Shown: in pieces, positions 17,176-26,632 of the stretch
Layout: every line of letters begins with the position of its first letter
How positions within the stretch are numbered: position 1 is the first letter of the stretch
DNA from: Phycisphaerales bacterium
GTDB lineage: Bacteria; Planctomycetota; Phycisphaerae; Phycisphaerales; UBA1924
Reading direction: 5' to 3'
DNA: 54,707 nt
NCBI GenBank assembly: GCA_020427395.1
Contig: JAGQON010000023.1
Coordinates: 1 to 54,707 of the forward strand
Notes under the pieces: model-generated
The model's input: the letters and a program-made list of their open reading frames with translations, nothing else
Database searches by the model: none
Told to the model about the DNA's origin: nothing
Program-made: the position numbers and the translations under genes

Positions 17176-17589
17176 TCAGGGGCAGCCCATGTTGTACGCC
17201 TGGAGGAAGGCGCTCACATCGAAGAAGTTGAAGTTCCCATCGCCGTTGAAATCGGCCACGGGGTTCATGGCGTTGTAAGCCGTCAGGAACGCGGACACAT
17301 CGAAGAAGTTGAGCATGCCGTCACCGGTGAGGTCGGCCGGGCACGCCGGAGCGTTGTTCACGCCGGGCCAGAAACCGCCCGAGAGCGAGAACTGTCCGCC
17401 GGTCATCACCGCCCCCGCGTCGGGCTGCCCAATGGTGCCCGACAGCTCGAAAGCACCGCCGGTGGAACCATTCGTGCCGCCGGCATCGATGGTGTACCAA
17501 GTGATCTCGAACGCACCACCGGACGGGCCGGCGAGGGCTGCGGTTGAGAGCAGTGCGAGCGACGCAATCATGGCAGGGGTGTACTTCAT
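17176..17589 (-). CDS. Small secreted protein with dockerin
   Basis: 137 residues from the ATG at 17589. Signal peptide MKYTPAMIASLALLSTAALA, then a short Gly-rich region of two related units (GGAFEITWYTID, GGAFELSGTIGQPDAG, GGQFSLSGGFWPG) found in many planctomycete exoproteins, then the two-repeat dockerin ACPADLTGDGMLNFFDVS with ending MGCP. More than 40 percent of the protein is dockerin. The cytochrome peroxidase gene is 89 bases upstream on the same strand without an obvious terminator between, so they may form a unit. Function unknown; it may be a scaffold or spacer protein. Confidence 0.85.
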   Translation of the reverse strand: MKYTPAMIASLALLSTAALAGPSGGAFEITWYTIDAGGTNGSTGGAFELSGTIGQPDAGAVMTGGQFSLSGGFWPGVNNAPACPADLTGDGMLNFFDVSAFLTAYNAMNPVADFNGDGNFNFFDVSAFLQAYNMGCP

Positions 17590-17678
17590 GCCGCGAGTAT
17601 ACCAGCCGGGGGGTCGGGCTCCAAGCCCAGAAATGCCAAGTACGCATGAAAAACACGGTTTTACGGACCTGAACGGGG

Positions 17679-19532
17679 TTAGAAGGCACACCCGCCCGAG
17701 TACGCCCCCAGGAACGCACTGACATCAAAGAAGTTGAGCAAGCCGTCGCCCGTGAAGTCTGCGGCCGGCTCACCAGCGCTATACGCGCTAAGGAACGCAC
17801 TCACATCAAAGAAGTTCAGCACGCCGTCGCCGCTCAGGTCGGCCGGGCAGTTGTTGGTGCAGAGCCCATTGAGTGAGCACACATAGGTCATCTGGGCCAC
17901 GGGCGAGGCCGCCAGACCGCCGGGGGCGCTGGGATCGGCCACGAGCCACTGCATGTACGCGACCTGCCCGTCGAGGGCGACGATGTCGGGGATCGGGTAT
18001 CGCATGGTGCCGAATCCCTCGCCGGCACCGCTGCCGTGCAGCGTGATCGGGCCGAGGAGTTCATCGGCGTCCAGCATGCCGCCGACCGGGGGCTGCGATG
18101 AGACAGCGACCCACGCCTGCGCCCCGCCGAGAGCGCCGTCGATGCCGACCTTGAAGTCCGCGTTGCCCAGATTGGGCGGCGAGAGCGCCACCATCTGCGG
18201 CGTCAGCGCCCCCGCCCCAGCGACACCCACGCTGATCAGCAGCGGATTGTCGATGCCCTGCTCGCTCAGGAGCATCGGGCGATCGAAGGGGAACTGCTCG
18301 TTGGCGACGCGCGGGTCGGTGAGCCCGTTGACGAGGAAGTTGATGATGTCGTTCTGCACAGGCTGGGGGAACGCGATGGGTGTGTCGAGCAGCGGGTCGC
18401 GGTTTTGCGGGAAGGAGACCTGCCCGTTGCGACGGGCGTAGAAATCGAAGACCTCGCCCAGCGTGCTCAGCTGCCCGTTGTGCATGAACCGTTCGCGCAA
18501 CCCGACATTGCGTAGCGAGGGCACCTTGAATCGCCCACGATCGGGCGGGTTGTTCGTGACCTCGAAGCGTCCCGCATCCTCGTTGATGGGTCGGAGCCCG
18601 ATGTTGCGGAAGCCGTTGCCGGTGAACTGCGGGCCGACATGGCAGGCGGAGCAGCGAGAAGCGACGAACGCGTTGAGTCCGTTGATCTGCTGCGGGGTCA
18701 AGGCGTTCTGGTTGCCGGCTGCAAAGGCGTCGAAGGGCGACTGATCTGGGAGTAGCGTGCGCTCGTAGGTCGCGATGGCCATCGCGATTCGGGCGGCGGT
18801 GATCTCGTCGTCGCCGAAGGCGGCCGCGAAGAGATCGGGGTAGCCGCTGCCATCGAGCACGGCATCGGCAAGATCCGGCGGCAGGTCGCTCGCCAGTGCC
18901 AGTGGGCGAGCGGTGCGCAGCTTCGCAACAACCCGGTCCCAATCACGACTCTGGTGGGCCATCTCGACCTCGGACACGATCGGACCGACGGCCTGGCTCT
19001 CGAGCGCGCCGCCTGTCGCGATCACGACGGCACCCGTCTGTGGGTCGATAAACTCGTTGCTCGCACGACCGTCCCAGAAGAGCTCCGGGGCGAACATGGA
19101 CATGATGGCGGGCTGGGCCTGGCGGGTGGTGGTCTGGGGGAGCAGCCCGAAGAGGATGGACTTGAGGTACTCGTCGTTCTCATCGCTCGATGAGACCCCG
19201 GGCGAGCCGAGGATGTCGTCGGCGTTGCCCGCGATGCCGTCGCTGCCGGGGTGGACACCCACGCGCGGATCGGTGCCCGAGCTGGCGTGGATGTGGCACG
19301 AGCCGCACGACATGGTGTTGTCGCTGGAGAGCTGGGCATCCCAGAAGAGGGCCTTGCCCAGTGTGCTTTTCTCGACACTGAACTGGTTCTCGGGCGGGAA
19401 CTGCACCGGCGGCAGCCCGCCGGGCCCGGGCTGGGCGAGGGCCGGTGAAGGAAGGATCGCAGCCACCGCAAAGAGAAGCGGGAGCGATCGCGCGATGCGC
19501 TGGGCGCGCACAAAGCGTGCTGTTCGTGTCAT
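17679..19532 (-). CDS. Diheme cytochrome c peroxidase (MauG/CcpA type) with dockerin
   Basis: 617 residues from the ATG at 19532 (AGGGG eight bases upstream). A signal peptide (MTRTARFVRAQRIARSLPLL and following) exports it. Two heme c sites are seen: CGSCH at 76-80 and CSACH at 294-298, the order and spacing of bacterial diheme peroxidases. FWDGRA (about 152) and ERFMHNGQL are family blocks. These enzymes reduce hydrogen peroxide in the periplasm or act on protein substrates like MauG. The C-terminal dockerin starts NCPADLSGDG and ends GGCAF; it is the only two-repeat module in this window without Pro as last residue. Hemes must be attached after export. Confidence 0.93.
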   Translation of the reverse strand: MTRTARFVRAQRIARSLPLLFAVAAILPSPALAQPGPGGLPPVQFPPENQFSVEKSTLGKALFWDAQLSSDNTMSCGSCHIHASSGTDPRVGVHPGSDGIAGNADDILGSPGVSSSDENDEYLKSILFGLLPQTTTRQAQPAIMSMFAPELFWDGRASNEFIDPQTGAVVIATGGALESQAVGPIVSEVEMAHQSRDWDRVVAKLRTARPLALASDLPPDLADAVLDGSGYPDLFAAAFGDDEITAARIAMAIATYERTLLPDQSPFDAFAAGNQNALTPQQINGLNAFVASRCSACHVGPQFTGNGFRNIGLRPINEDAGRFEVTNNPPDRGRFKVPSLRNVGLRERFMHNGQLSTLGEVFDFYARRNGQVSFPQNRDPLLDTPIAFPQPVQNDIINFLVNGLTDPRVANEQFPFDRPMLLSEQGIDNPLLISVGVAGAGALTPQMVALSPPNLGNADFKVGIDGALGGAQAWVAVSSQPPVGGMLDADELLGPITLHGSGAGEGFGTMRYPIPDIVALDGQVAYMQWLVADPSAPGGLAASPVAQMTYVCSLNGLCTNNCPADLSGDGVLNFFDVSAFLSAYSAGEPAADFTGDGLLNFFDVSAFLGAYSGGCAF

Positions 19533-19635
19533 GTCGAAACCCCTATTCATGCCTCGCACCGGGCCTGTGCGCGGGGTGCGGGATAGGGCTTGAACGGACA
19601 ATGCCATCCACATATTGCAACGCGAGATGAAAAAA

Positions 19636-19651
19636 CCGCCCGAAGCGGGCA
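19636..19651 (-). terminator. Weak intrinsic terminator after gene 19678
   Basis: GCCCG (19638-19642) and CGGGC (19646-19650) with a 3-base loop, followed on the minus strand by a run of Ts. The stem is short, so confidence is modest. Confidence 0.5.
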
Positions 19652-19677
19652 GTGTCAAACTGGGTCGTTTGAACTGC

Positions 19678-22600
19678 TCAGGGGCAGGGCGTGTTGTAGG
19701 CCGCGAGGAAGGCCGACACATCGAAGAAGTTCACCAGCCCGTCGTCGTTGATATCGATCGATGGGTCGCCGGCCGCATACAGCGTGAGGAACGCGGAGAC
19801 ATCGAAGAAGTTCAGCGTGCCGATCGGGTTGGCCAGATCCGCAAGACCCAGTGGATTCGCGGCTGAGGGTGTGGGCGAGAAGAACAGGCGGCAGTCAGAC
19901 CCGTCGGGCCCGCGCCCCTCGGCGACATCACCCGTCTGCGCCCCGAAGCTCACCGCATCGATCTGCGCAAGCTGGTTGCTGTCTCGATCGAAGAGCCCCA
20001 CCGCTTCGCCGCCCGCGCCCAGCTTGAAGGTCGCATGCAACGGGCCCTGCTCGGGCTGATCGTCGGCCCAGATCACCAGGTAGCCGCCCGCCTCAATCGT
20101 CACGCCCGCGGGGATCTCCCACTTGGTCCGATCGGCGAGGTCATCGGTGAGGTAGCGTCCGCCGAGGTCGATCGCCATCGGCTCGGCGTTGTAGAGCTCG
20201 ATGAAGTCGTCGGCATCGCCGAACTCGTCGAGCACGACGCCATCGTTGCTCGCAAGCCACTCGTTGATGAAGATCGCGGGTGTCGGGTCGGGCTCGCTGA
20301 AGCAGTCGTCGCGCGGGTCGTTGGCAAAGCCCGGCGTGACTGCGCAGAAGACCTCGAAGGTCTCGGCCCCGTCGGGTGTGCGCCCGTACGACTGATCGGT
20401 GATCAGCCCCGGGTAGGTGATCGCATCAATCAGGACCGAGCCCTCGTCGGCGCGGTGCGAAAGCACGGCCGATTCACCGCCAGCGCTGAGCTTGAAGGTC
20501 GCGTGCAACGGGCCCTCGGCGGGCTCATCGTCGCACCAGACAATCAGGAATCCGCCAGATTCAATCGTGGTGCCCTCTGGGAAGGTCCACTTGAGCGGCT
20601 CGAACAGATCGTCAGAGAGCTGCATGCCTGAGAGATCGACGGCAACATCGTCGGCGTTGTAGATCTCAATGTAATCCTCGAAGTCGCCGGCCTCGTCCAT
20701 CACGATTGAGTCATTGCTGGCCAGTACCTCGTTGACAAAGAGCTTGGGGAGCGATGCCGGTGCCGGAACATTGGCTCGTAGGAACGCGGTTCGCGCCTCG
20801 ATGTAGGGCTTGACGCCCCACGCCCACGGCGAGCCGCCCGAGTAGCTCGATGGGAAATCGAACGAGTCGTAAAAGTCGTCGGCCGTGTATCCGTAATCGG
20901 CGTTGCCGTTGGCGAATGAGCCGGTGAACGCGTAGGGCTCAAGCGTATCACGGAGTGCATCGATGTGCGCCTCGCGCGTGCCGAGGGTGAAGATGGACTC
21001 GACACTGCTCGTGCCGCCGGGGATAAAAGGCATGAGCGTGTGCGAGCGGTACACGCCCGCCTGCGACGGCGTGTCGTAGTTGGGCGTGGCCTGCGCTGCG
21101 TTGGAGAGGTGATCGACGCCGGGATCGAAGCCCACGCCGCGGTCGTTGGTCGTGACCACATCGAAGCTGATGCTGTCCGTATCACTCAGCCCCATCGACG
21201 CCAGCGGGAAGGTGTAGCGAGCGATGCCTTCGGTCTTATCGCTCAGGTCCTGCGCGAAGCCGTTGGGGTTGTCGAAGCTGGCGTGGCGCAGGTCCCACCC
21301 GCCGCCGTCCCACGCGTAGAAGAGGAACCCGCCGCCATTGTCGGTCCATGAGCCGATGAAGTAGTCCGCCTGCACGCCGGTATCGATTGCACGCCCCCAT
21401 GGGTTGCTCGTCGATCCGCCGGGCTTGGTGTCGAGGAAGAACACGATCCGCGCCTGATTGGTTGAGCCGCCCACATCGATCGGGCCTGCGACCTGTACTT
21501 CGACGAGCAGGTTGGATGCATCGTTGGCGAGCGTGACCGAGTCGAGATCGAATTGCGGGTCGCTGCCGGCGTTGAAGGTGTCGCCGAGTGTATCTTCAAA
21601 GATGGTCTGAACCGGCTCGCTGGGTTCACCGACCGCTCCCACCAGCTCGCGCACATAGCGCAGGTACTGGTCGTGGTACGCGTCGATCGCCAAGATACGG
21701 CGCACGAGCGGCGGCTCAGCCCCACCACCGAAGGCGCTGCCAAAGTCCCAGCCGAAGCCGCCGTTGCCAAAGCTCGACGCGGGGCGCGATGCCCAGTCGG
21801 TGGCGAAGAAGTCGATGCCGTAGGTGTTATCCAGATCGTACGGGATGTACTCCACACGCCCCGTGTCGTGGTGGACATAGAGGAAGTAGTTGTTCGCCCC
21901 GTACCACATGCTGTCCCAGTGCCCGTTCACACAGTCCACGGCCAGCGCTCGCAGGAACCCATCGACACCGAAACGCGACGCGATCTCGTCTGCGAACACT
22001 GCATCGCTCGCGTTCTCAATGAACGCGATGAAGTCCGCCAGGTCCTGGTGCTGGTTGGCCCCGCTGTCGTTCTCCAGCTCGTAGGTGGGCGAACCGAGGT
22101 TCGCATAGGTCGCGGCGTCACCGGGCGCAACAAATCGCAGGTCCGCCCGCTCGCCCTTGTAGGTGCACTGGTACAGGTTGCCCGTATCATCGCCGTACCA
22201 CGCGGCCAGGAACTCGTCGTCGATCTGCTCGACATTGACGAACACATCATCCACCAGCGAACCGTCGTTGAAGATCACCCGTGCCATCGAAGCACGCGGC
22301 GAGGGCACACCGAACTGGTTGTAGACATCCCACCCCAGCTTGCCGCGCACGACCGACGGGTCGTTCTGGTGACCGTTGAGGTTGAGCTTCTCGAGCCCGA
22401 AGACCTCACGACCGGGGACAAACTCGTTGAACTTGAGCTTCCAGGATTTCTTGACCGCGCCGCGGCTCGTGTTGCCCCGCGGGCGGATGGCCACATCCTC
22501 GATCACCGCGTCCACCTCGCTGCTGAGCAGGTGCACGCTGCAGGGGTAGTAGGTGTTGTCGTACGGGTTGGAGAGCATGGTCTGCAGATCCGCGGGATCG

Positions 22601-22767
22601 ATCGTCACGGTGATCTGCAGCAGCTCGCTGTCGTTGAAATAGACCCGCCCGGCCTCGACCCATCCCGCGTCCCCGCTCGGCAACGCCACCTGGGCCGCCA
22701 CGGGGAATGCACACATGGAGAGGCCGACGACAGCAATGGACAACGAAAGCAGGATTCGAATAGGCAT
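19678..22767 (-). CDS. CotH kinase-family exoprotein with two lamin-tail domains and dockerin
   Basis: 1029 residues, signal peptide MPIRILLSLSIAVVGLSMC. Residues ~35-370 are CotH-like: VAIRPRGNTSRGAVKKSWKL, KLNLNGHQNDPSVVRGKLG, and VEYIPYDLDNTYGIDFFA. CotH is an atypical protein kinase known from Bacillus spore coat, and CotH-like proteins also occur widely in secreted bacterial proteins. Near residues ~690-800 and ~830-950 are two lamin-tail domains (INEWLASNDGVVLDEFGDAD and a matching earlier copy). The dockerin is unusual: the first repeat begins DLANPIGTLNFFDVSAFL and lacks the entrance Cys, but ends NTPCP. A long plus-strand ORF (21553-22785) opposite it is a shadow. Confidence 0.9.
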   Translation of the reverse strand: MPIRILLSLSIAVVGLSMCAFPVAAQVALPSGDAGWVEAGRVYFNDSELLQITVTIDPADLQTMLSNPYDNTYYPCSVHLLSSEVDAVIEDVAIRPRGNTSRGAVKKSWKLKFNEFVPGREVFGLEKLNLNGHQNDPSVVRGKLGWDVYNQFGVPSPRASMARVIFNDGSLVDDVFVNVEQIDDEFLAAWYGDDTGNLYQCTYKGERADLRFVAPGDAATYANLGSPTYELENDSGANQHQDLADFIAFIENASDAVFADEIASRFGVDGFLRALAVDCVNGHWDSMWYGANNYFLYVHHDTGRVEYIPYDLDNTYGIDFFATDWASRPASSFGNGGFGWDFGSAFGGGAEPPLVRRILAIDAYHDQYLRYVRELVGAVGEPSEPVQTIFEDTLGDTFNAGSDPQFDLDSVTLANDASNLLVEVQVAGPIDVGGSTNQARIVFFLDTKPGGSTSNPWGRAIDTGVQADYFIGSWTDNGGGFLFYAWDGGGWDLRHASFDNPNGFAQDLSDKTEGIARYTFPLASMGLSDTDSISFDVVTTNDRGVGFDPGVDHLSNAAQATPNYDTPSQAGVYRSHTLMPFIPGGTSSVESIFTLGTREAHIDALRDTLEPYAFTGSFANGNADYGYTADDFYDSFDFPSSYSGGSPWAWGVKPYIEARTAFLRANVPAPASLPKLFVNEVLASNDSIVMDEAGDFEDYIEIYNADDVAVDLSGMQLSDDLFEPLKWTFPEGTTIESGGFLIVWCDDEPAEGPLHATFKLSAGGESAVLSHRADEGSVLIDAITYPGLITDQSYGRTPDGAETFEVFCAVTPGFANDPRDDCFSEPDPTPAIFINEWLASNDGVVLDEFGDADDFIELYNAEPMAIDLGGRYLTDDLADRTKWEIPAGVTIEAGGYLVIWADDQPEQGPLHATFKLGAGGEAVGLFDRDSNQLAQIDAVSFGAQTGDVAEGRGPDGSDCRLFFSPTPSAANPLGLADLANPIGTLNFFDVSAFLTLYAAGDPSIDINDDGLVNFFDVSAFLAAYNTPCP

Positions 22768-22800
22768 GAAGATTCTCTATCTTGACATGTGGGCGCAAAG

Positions 22801-22828
22801 AACAGGCGGCGCAAGCGCGCCGCCTGTT
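22801..22828 (-). terminator. Intrinsic terminator after gene 22877
   Basis: AACAGGCGGCGC (22801-22812) and GCGCCGCCTGTT (22817-22828) form a perfect 12-bp stem with a 4-base loop. Read on the minus strand it is followed by CTTTG. It lies 49 bases beyond the stop. Confidence 0.8.
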
Positions 22829-22876
22829 ATACCGTACTTCTGCCTATTAGGAAAGTAGATTCTTGAGCATTCGTGC

Positions 22877-24886
22877 TCAGGGGCAGCCTTCGTTATACGC
22901 CACGATGAACGCGCTGACATCGAAGAAGTTGAACAGGCCATCACCCGTGAAGTCCGCGATGGGATCGAAGATGGTGTAGGCCTGAATGAAGGCGCTGACA
23001 TCGAAGAAGTTGAGCGTGCCGTCGTTGTTGAGGTCGGCATCACAGACCGGCTGGTCGATCTCCGTGTAGATGTTGCCCTGCGCCGAGACGGTCGGGTTGT
23101 TGTCGCCCAAGCCCAGGTCCGGCTCGAAATCGAGCTCGAGGTTGGGGATCGTGAACCCGAGGGGGATACCGAAGGAGCCGCCGGTGACGACCGCGGGCAT
23201 CGGACCGCTCTGGTCGCCCTCGGTGGAGAAGGGGAACGCGGGGAGGAAGCCGATCTGCACCATCGCGTCGATCTTGACGCGCATTCCGGTGAATGTCACC
23301 TCACCGGTGGGCGCGACGGGTGATGGGTCGGACGCGCCGCTGAGACTGATCTCGACCTCGCTGAGCGTGATGTCCATGCCCAGAGGGCCCTGCAGCACAT
23401 ACTCGCTCTCTGTAGGGATCAGTGAGAAGTTCTCGAGCACCGCCTGTACCGGGAGCTCGTCGCCTGAGCAGTTCTGCGGGTAGGAGATGTTGAAGAAGCC
23501 CAGCAGCTGCACGAAGAGCGACTGCGTGGACAAGCCCGGAAAATCGAAGTACACGAACATCGACGAGCTGCCGGACGAGATCATGAAGTTGGCATCGGTA
23601 AAGACCCGGTCGGGGAAGTTGATGCGCCCATGGAAGAAGCCGCCGGGTGGAGACCAGCGTGGCTCGCCGACCACAAAGACATCGGGGTCGTCGGCGAGAG
23701 CGGCGGCATAGCCGTAGCCGGTCGACTCGAACGGGTCCGGGTCCTCGCTCTGGAAGATGGAATCGAACTTCCATGTCCGAGTGGGGTCCTCAATGTCACG
23801 GGTGTATCGCGCGAGTCCGCGATTCTGGGTGTAGTTGAATGGCGAATCACAAACCAACATCGTGTCGTTTCGTACCACAAATTCACCCGCGATGGGCGAT
23901 CCGATGGGTTGATACATCAGCTCATCGGGGCTCGCAGGGTAGCTGCTGCCCGATCGCTTGTAGATGCAGATCGGACGCCCGGGCTCACCGCTTGGGCCGA
24001 TCGAGTTCTCATCGAACGGGTCGCAGACCATCAGGTCGAGCCCGTCGAAGCCGACAGCCTCGCCGAAGATGTTGCTGGGCGAGGACGTGGGGCGGGTGAG
24101 CAGATCGGTCTGCACCCAGCTCCCCCCCTGGTTCTCGAAGATATACACTCGCCCTGATACACCACCGCCGAACGGCGCGAGCGGAGCGCTCACAGCGATC
24201 AGGGTGCCGTCGTTGGAAATGGCGACTCGCTGCCCGAAGTTGAACGAGTTGTCCGGCGCGGGGCTTGGAACGAGCTCGATCGGTTCACCCCAACCCGAAC
24301 CATCGCGTGTCACGACATACGCCGCATCGGGCAAGACCTGATACTCCGAGCCCAGGGTGTTCGCCTCGCCGATCACGGCGGTCATGCCGTCGCCCGAGAT
24401 GTCGCAGCTGGCGCCGAAGTTGTACTCGAGTCCCGGCGCCGGCGAGTTCCACATGTGCACCTGCGACCATTCGCCGGTCATCGGGTCGCGATCGAAGGCG
24501 TACGCCCCGCCCGCGGCCAGAAAGAAGCTCGGCGAGAACACCGGCTCGCGCGGCGCGGTGACGATGAGCGTATTGCCATCGTCGCTCATCGCGAGCGCCT
24601 GACCAAAGTTATCGCCAAAGAGCAGGCGGGCGCCCTCGGCGGTGCCCTCGATCCACTCGCCGCCGATGCGCTCGAAGAATCGGACCAGCCCGTCACCCGA
24701 GTCGTAGCCGGGGCCTGAAACCACGGCCACCGTGCCCGCGGCGTTCATCACCGCGGCGGCACCGAAGCCGGCACCCTCGATGTCATTGGGCGGGTTGCCC
24801 GGAATATCGCCGCACTGGGCGTAGGTGAGCGAGCCAATCGAAGCCGCAACGATGGCGGCGCAGGTGGTCAGTGACTTTGTACGCAT
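22877..24886 (-). CDS. FG-GAP-repeat exoprotein with dockerin
   Basis: 669 residues, signal peptide MRTKSLTTCAAIVAASIGS ending TYA. From about residue 30 to 400 are repeats with FGxAxAxSxDG and VxAP patterns (LFGDNFGQALAMSDDGNTLI, FNFGQRVAISNDGTLIAVSA), the FG-GAP beta-propeller of integrin-like proteins. A second ~170-residue domain precedes the dockerin, which starts VCDADLNNDGTLNFFDVS and ends NEGCP. FG-GAP folds usually bind other proteins or calcium. Promoter: TTGTTT-18-TATCCT lies upstream near 24925-24955. GGAGGGG precedes the ATG. Confidence 0.85.
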   Translation of the reverse strand: MRTKSLTTCAAIVAASIGSLTYAQCGDIPGNPPNDIEGAGFGAAAVMNAAGTVAVVSGPGYDSGDGLVRFFERIGGEWIEGTAEGARLLFGDNFGQALAMSDDGNTLIVTAPREPVFSPSFFLAAGGAYAFDRDPMTGEWSQVHMWNSPAPGLEYNFGASCDISGDGMTAVIGEANTLGSEYQVLPDAAYVVTRDGSGWGEPIELVPSPAPDNSFNFGQRVAISNDGTLIAVSAPLAPFGGGVSGRVYIFENQGGSWVQTDLLTRPTSSPSNIFGEAVGFDGLDLMVCDPFDENSIGPSGEPGRPICIYKRSGSSYPASPDELMYQPIGSPIAGEFVVRNDTMLVCDSPFNYTQNRGLARYTRDIEDPTRTWKFDSIFQSEDPDPFESTGYGYAAALADDPDVFVVGEPRWSPPGGFFHGRINFPDRVFTDANFMISSGSSSMFVYFDFPGLSTQSLFVQLLGFFNISYPQNCSGDELPVQAVLENFSLIPTESEYVLQGPLGMDITLSEVEISLSGASDPSPVAPTGEVTFTGMRVKIDAMVQIGFLPAFPFSTEGDQSGPMPAVVTGGSFGIPLGFTIPNLELDFEPDLGLGDNNPTVSAQGNIYTEIDQPVCDADLNNDGTLNFFDVSAFIQAYTIFDPIADFTGDGLFNFFDVSAFIVAYNEGCP

Positions 24887-24963
24887 TGATAGTTCCCCTC
24901 CGAGCGGCCGAGCCCGCCGTCGAACAAGGATACCTCAAACGGGTGCCTCGAAACAAGAAAAAA

Positions 24964-24988
24964 CCGCCCCCCGGGTCCCGAGAGGCGG
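24964..24988 (-). terminator. Intrinsic terminator after gene 25014
   Basis: CCGCCCCCCGGG (24964-24975) pairs with CCCGAGAGGCGG (24977-24988) using G-U pairs. On the minus strand a long T run follows. Confidence 0.75.
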
Positions 24989-25013
24989 CTGTATCAAGCT
25001 CAAAACAGGCGAG

Positions 25014-26375
25014 TTATGGGCAACCCGCGTTGAACGCGTTCAGGAACGCACTGACATCGAAGAAGTTGTACACGCCGTCGCCAGTGAAGTCCGCGACCGG
25101 GCTCATGGCGTTGTAGGCATTCAGGAATGCGCTGACATCAAAGAAATCCAGCTCACCATCACCCGTGAGATCCGCGAGGCAAACAGCATCGCACACGAGT
25201 CGCTGGGTCAACGGGCCGCTGTCGGGTCGGACATAGAGGCCCGCACCCCAGATGGTCCCGTCCGGCGATGCATCGGCGACCATGTACTGCTGCCCGAACC
25301 CGCCGGTCGGCGCGGCTGAGTTGGATACATTGGTCCAACTCGCACCGTCGAAATGGTAGATCAGGAGCTGGTTGTTGCCTCCCGCGTCCTCAAACGCCCC
25401 CATCGCATAGATATCGTCGGGCGACCTGGCGGCGATGCCACGCAGCAGTCCGCCTGCCCCGGGCAGTGGTTCAAGATCGATCTCGCTCCAGCCCGTGCCG
25501 TCATAATGAACGATCATCGGCTGATTCGAGCCGTTCCCGCTCTTGTACCCGACGGCCCACGCGTCGTCGTGCGCGATGGCTTCCACATCGTTGAATGTTG
25601 ATCGCTCGAGGAACGGGAGGGAATCGTCGAGCGTCCACTGCGTGCCGTCCCAGTGCACGATGTACCGCGTGAACGCAAAGCTCGGGCCCGGCGTATAGAC
25701 CTGCCGCGCATCACCGACCGCCCAGGCATCATCCGCGGAGACGCCGTCGATCGCGTTCAGGGGATTCGTTGCGCGACCGAAGGCGGCGAAGGGTGGCACG
25801 AACTCTTCGACCCAGCCAGAGTCCGTGCGACGAAGCGCGAGCGCGATCCCCGATGCCGCGGGAGGGATGGTCTCGCTGTTGCGGCTGCCCACCGCCCAGA
25901 TCTCATCGCCCGCCTGCCCCATCGCGCCGATCGAGCCAACATCATTGATCACATTGAGTGCCTCAAGCTCCCACTCGTCACCATCCCAGCGGAAGATCTG
26001 GACCTGGTTCGACCCCATCCACTTTGTCGCGCCGCCAGCGTACGCCTCATCTTGGGAGACTGACACGACGCCCCAGAGTTCGTTGTGATCACCAAGCGGG
26101 TCGATGCTGGGCACAGGAACGTTGGTCCATTGTGTCCCATCGAAGTGGGCCGCGTAGTTGTGGTACTCCCAGAACGGGAACTGACCCACGGTACGCTCGC
26201 CGACGATCCAGATGTCATCCGCGGCCCGGGCATGGATGGCGAACGGGCTGGCCGTGGCATTCTCCACCACAGGAGTGAGTACATGCTCCCATGAGCACGG
26301 CTGTGCGACGCTTGAGGCGGCCAGAGTACAGAGTGTGAGCAGTTGCGATAAGGTGGGTGCGGCAGATCTGAACAT
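25014..26375 (-). CDS. Beta-propeller exoprotein with dockerin
   Basis: 453 residues from the ATG at 26375, preferred to 26390 because AAGGA is well placed. Signal peptide MFRSAAPTLSQLLTLCTLAA. About seven repeats each contain a D-[DIA]-[AI]-W-x-V-G-x motif (DDIWIVGERTVG, DDAWAVGDARQ, DDAWAVGYKSG), a Kelch/galactose-oxidase-like propeller. The dockerin starts VCLADLTGDGELDFFDVS and ends NAGCP. Upstream at 26441-26456 is a sigma-54-like promoter. Whether the propeller binds sugar or protein cannot be read from sequence. Confidence 0.85.
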   Translation of the reverse strand: MFRSAAPTLSQLLTLCTLAASSVAQPCSWEHVLTPVVENATASPFAIHARAADDIWIVGERTVGQFPFWEYHNYAAHFDGTQWTNVPVPSIDPLGDHNELWGVVSVSQDEAYAGGATKWMGSNQVQIFRWDGDEWELEALNVINDVGSIGAMGQAGDEIWAVGSRNSETIPPAASGIALALRRTDSGWVEEFVPPFAAFGRATNPLNAIDGVSADDAWAVGDARQVYTPGPSFAFTRYIVHWDGTQWTLDDSLPFLERSTFNDVEAIAHDDAWAVGYKSGNGSNQPMIVHYDGTGWSEIDLEPLPGAGGLLRGIAARSPDDIYAMGAFEDAGGNNQLLIYHFDGASWTNVSNSAAPTGGFGQQYMVADASPDGTIWGAGLYVRPDSGPLTQRLVCDAVCLADLTGDGELDFFDVSAFLNAYNAMSPVADFTGDGVYNFFDVSAFLNAFNAGCP

Positions 26376-26440
26376 AGGGGATTCCTTCATACTTCAGGTT
26401 ATTCATGCATTTGGCGTTGATTGGTCAATATGCCCATGCC

Positions 26441-26456
26441 TGCAACTTTCATGCCG
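26441..26456 (-). promoter_or_regulatory. Possible sigma-54 promoter for gene 25014
   Basis: On the minus strand CGGCATGAAAGTTGCA has GG and GC separated by 10 bases, the -24/-12 rule for RpoN, but differs from the consensus TGGCACG-N4-TTGCA at two positions. It ends about 65 bases before the ATG. Confidence 0.45.
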
Positions 26457-26590
26457 ACTCTCGATTCCCATTCACACGCTAAAACCCCCCTCCACATGCG
26501 AATACGGGCCAGTATTAGCCCTCTATCGCGTGCCTTTGATAGCCCTGGCCAGGTATTGATCTCCAGTACCACATCGAGACAACACGAAAA

Positions 26591-26610
26591 AACCCGGTCT
26601 AAGCCGGGTT
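26591..26610 (-). terminator. Intrinsic terminator after gene 26633
   Basis: AACCCGG (26591-26597) and CCGGGTT (26604-26610) with a 6-base loop. On the minus strand TTTTTT follows. Confidence 0.8.
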
Positions 26611-26632
26611 TGTGAGTGAATCAGGGATCGTG

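Noticed and set aside
21553..22785. 410-codon plus-strand ORF opposite the CotH gene
   Set aside because: Val- and Arg-rich composition typical of an antisense frame in GC-rich DNA; no family motif.
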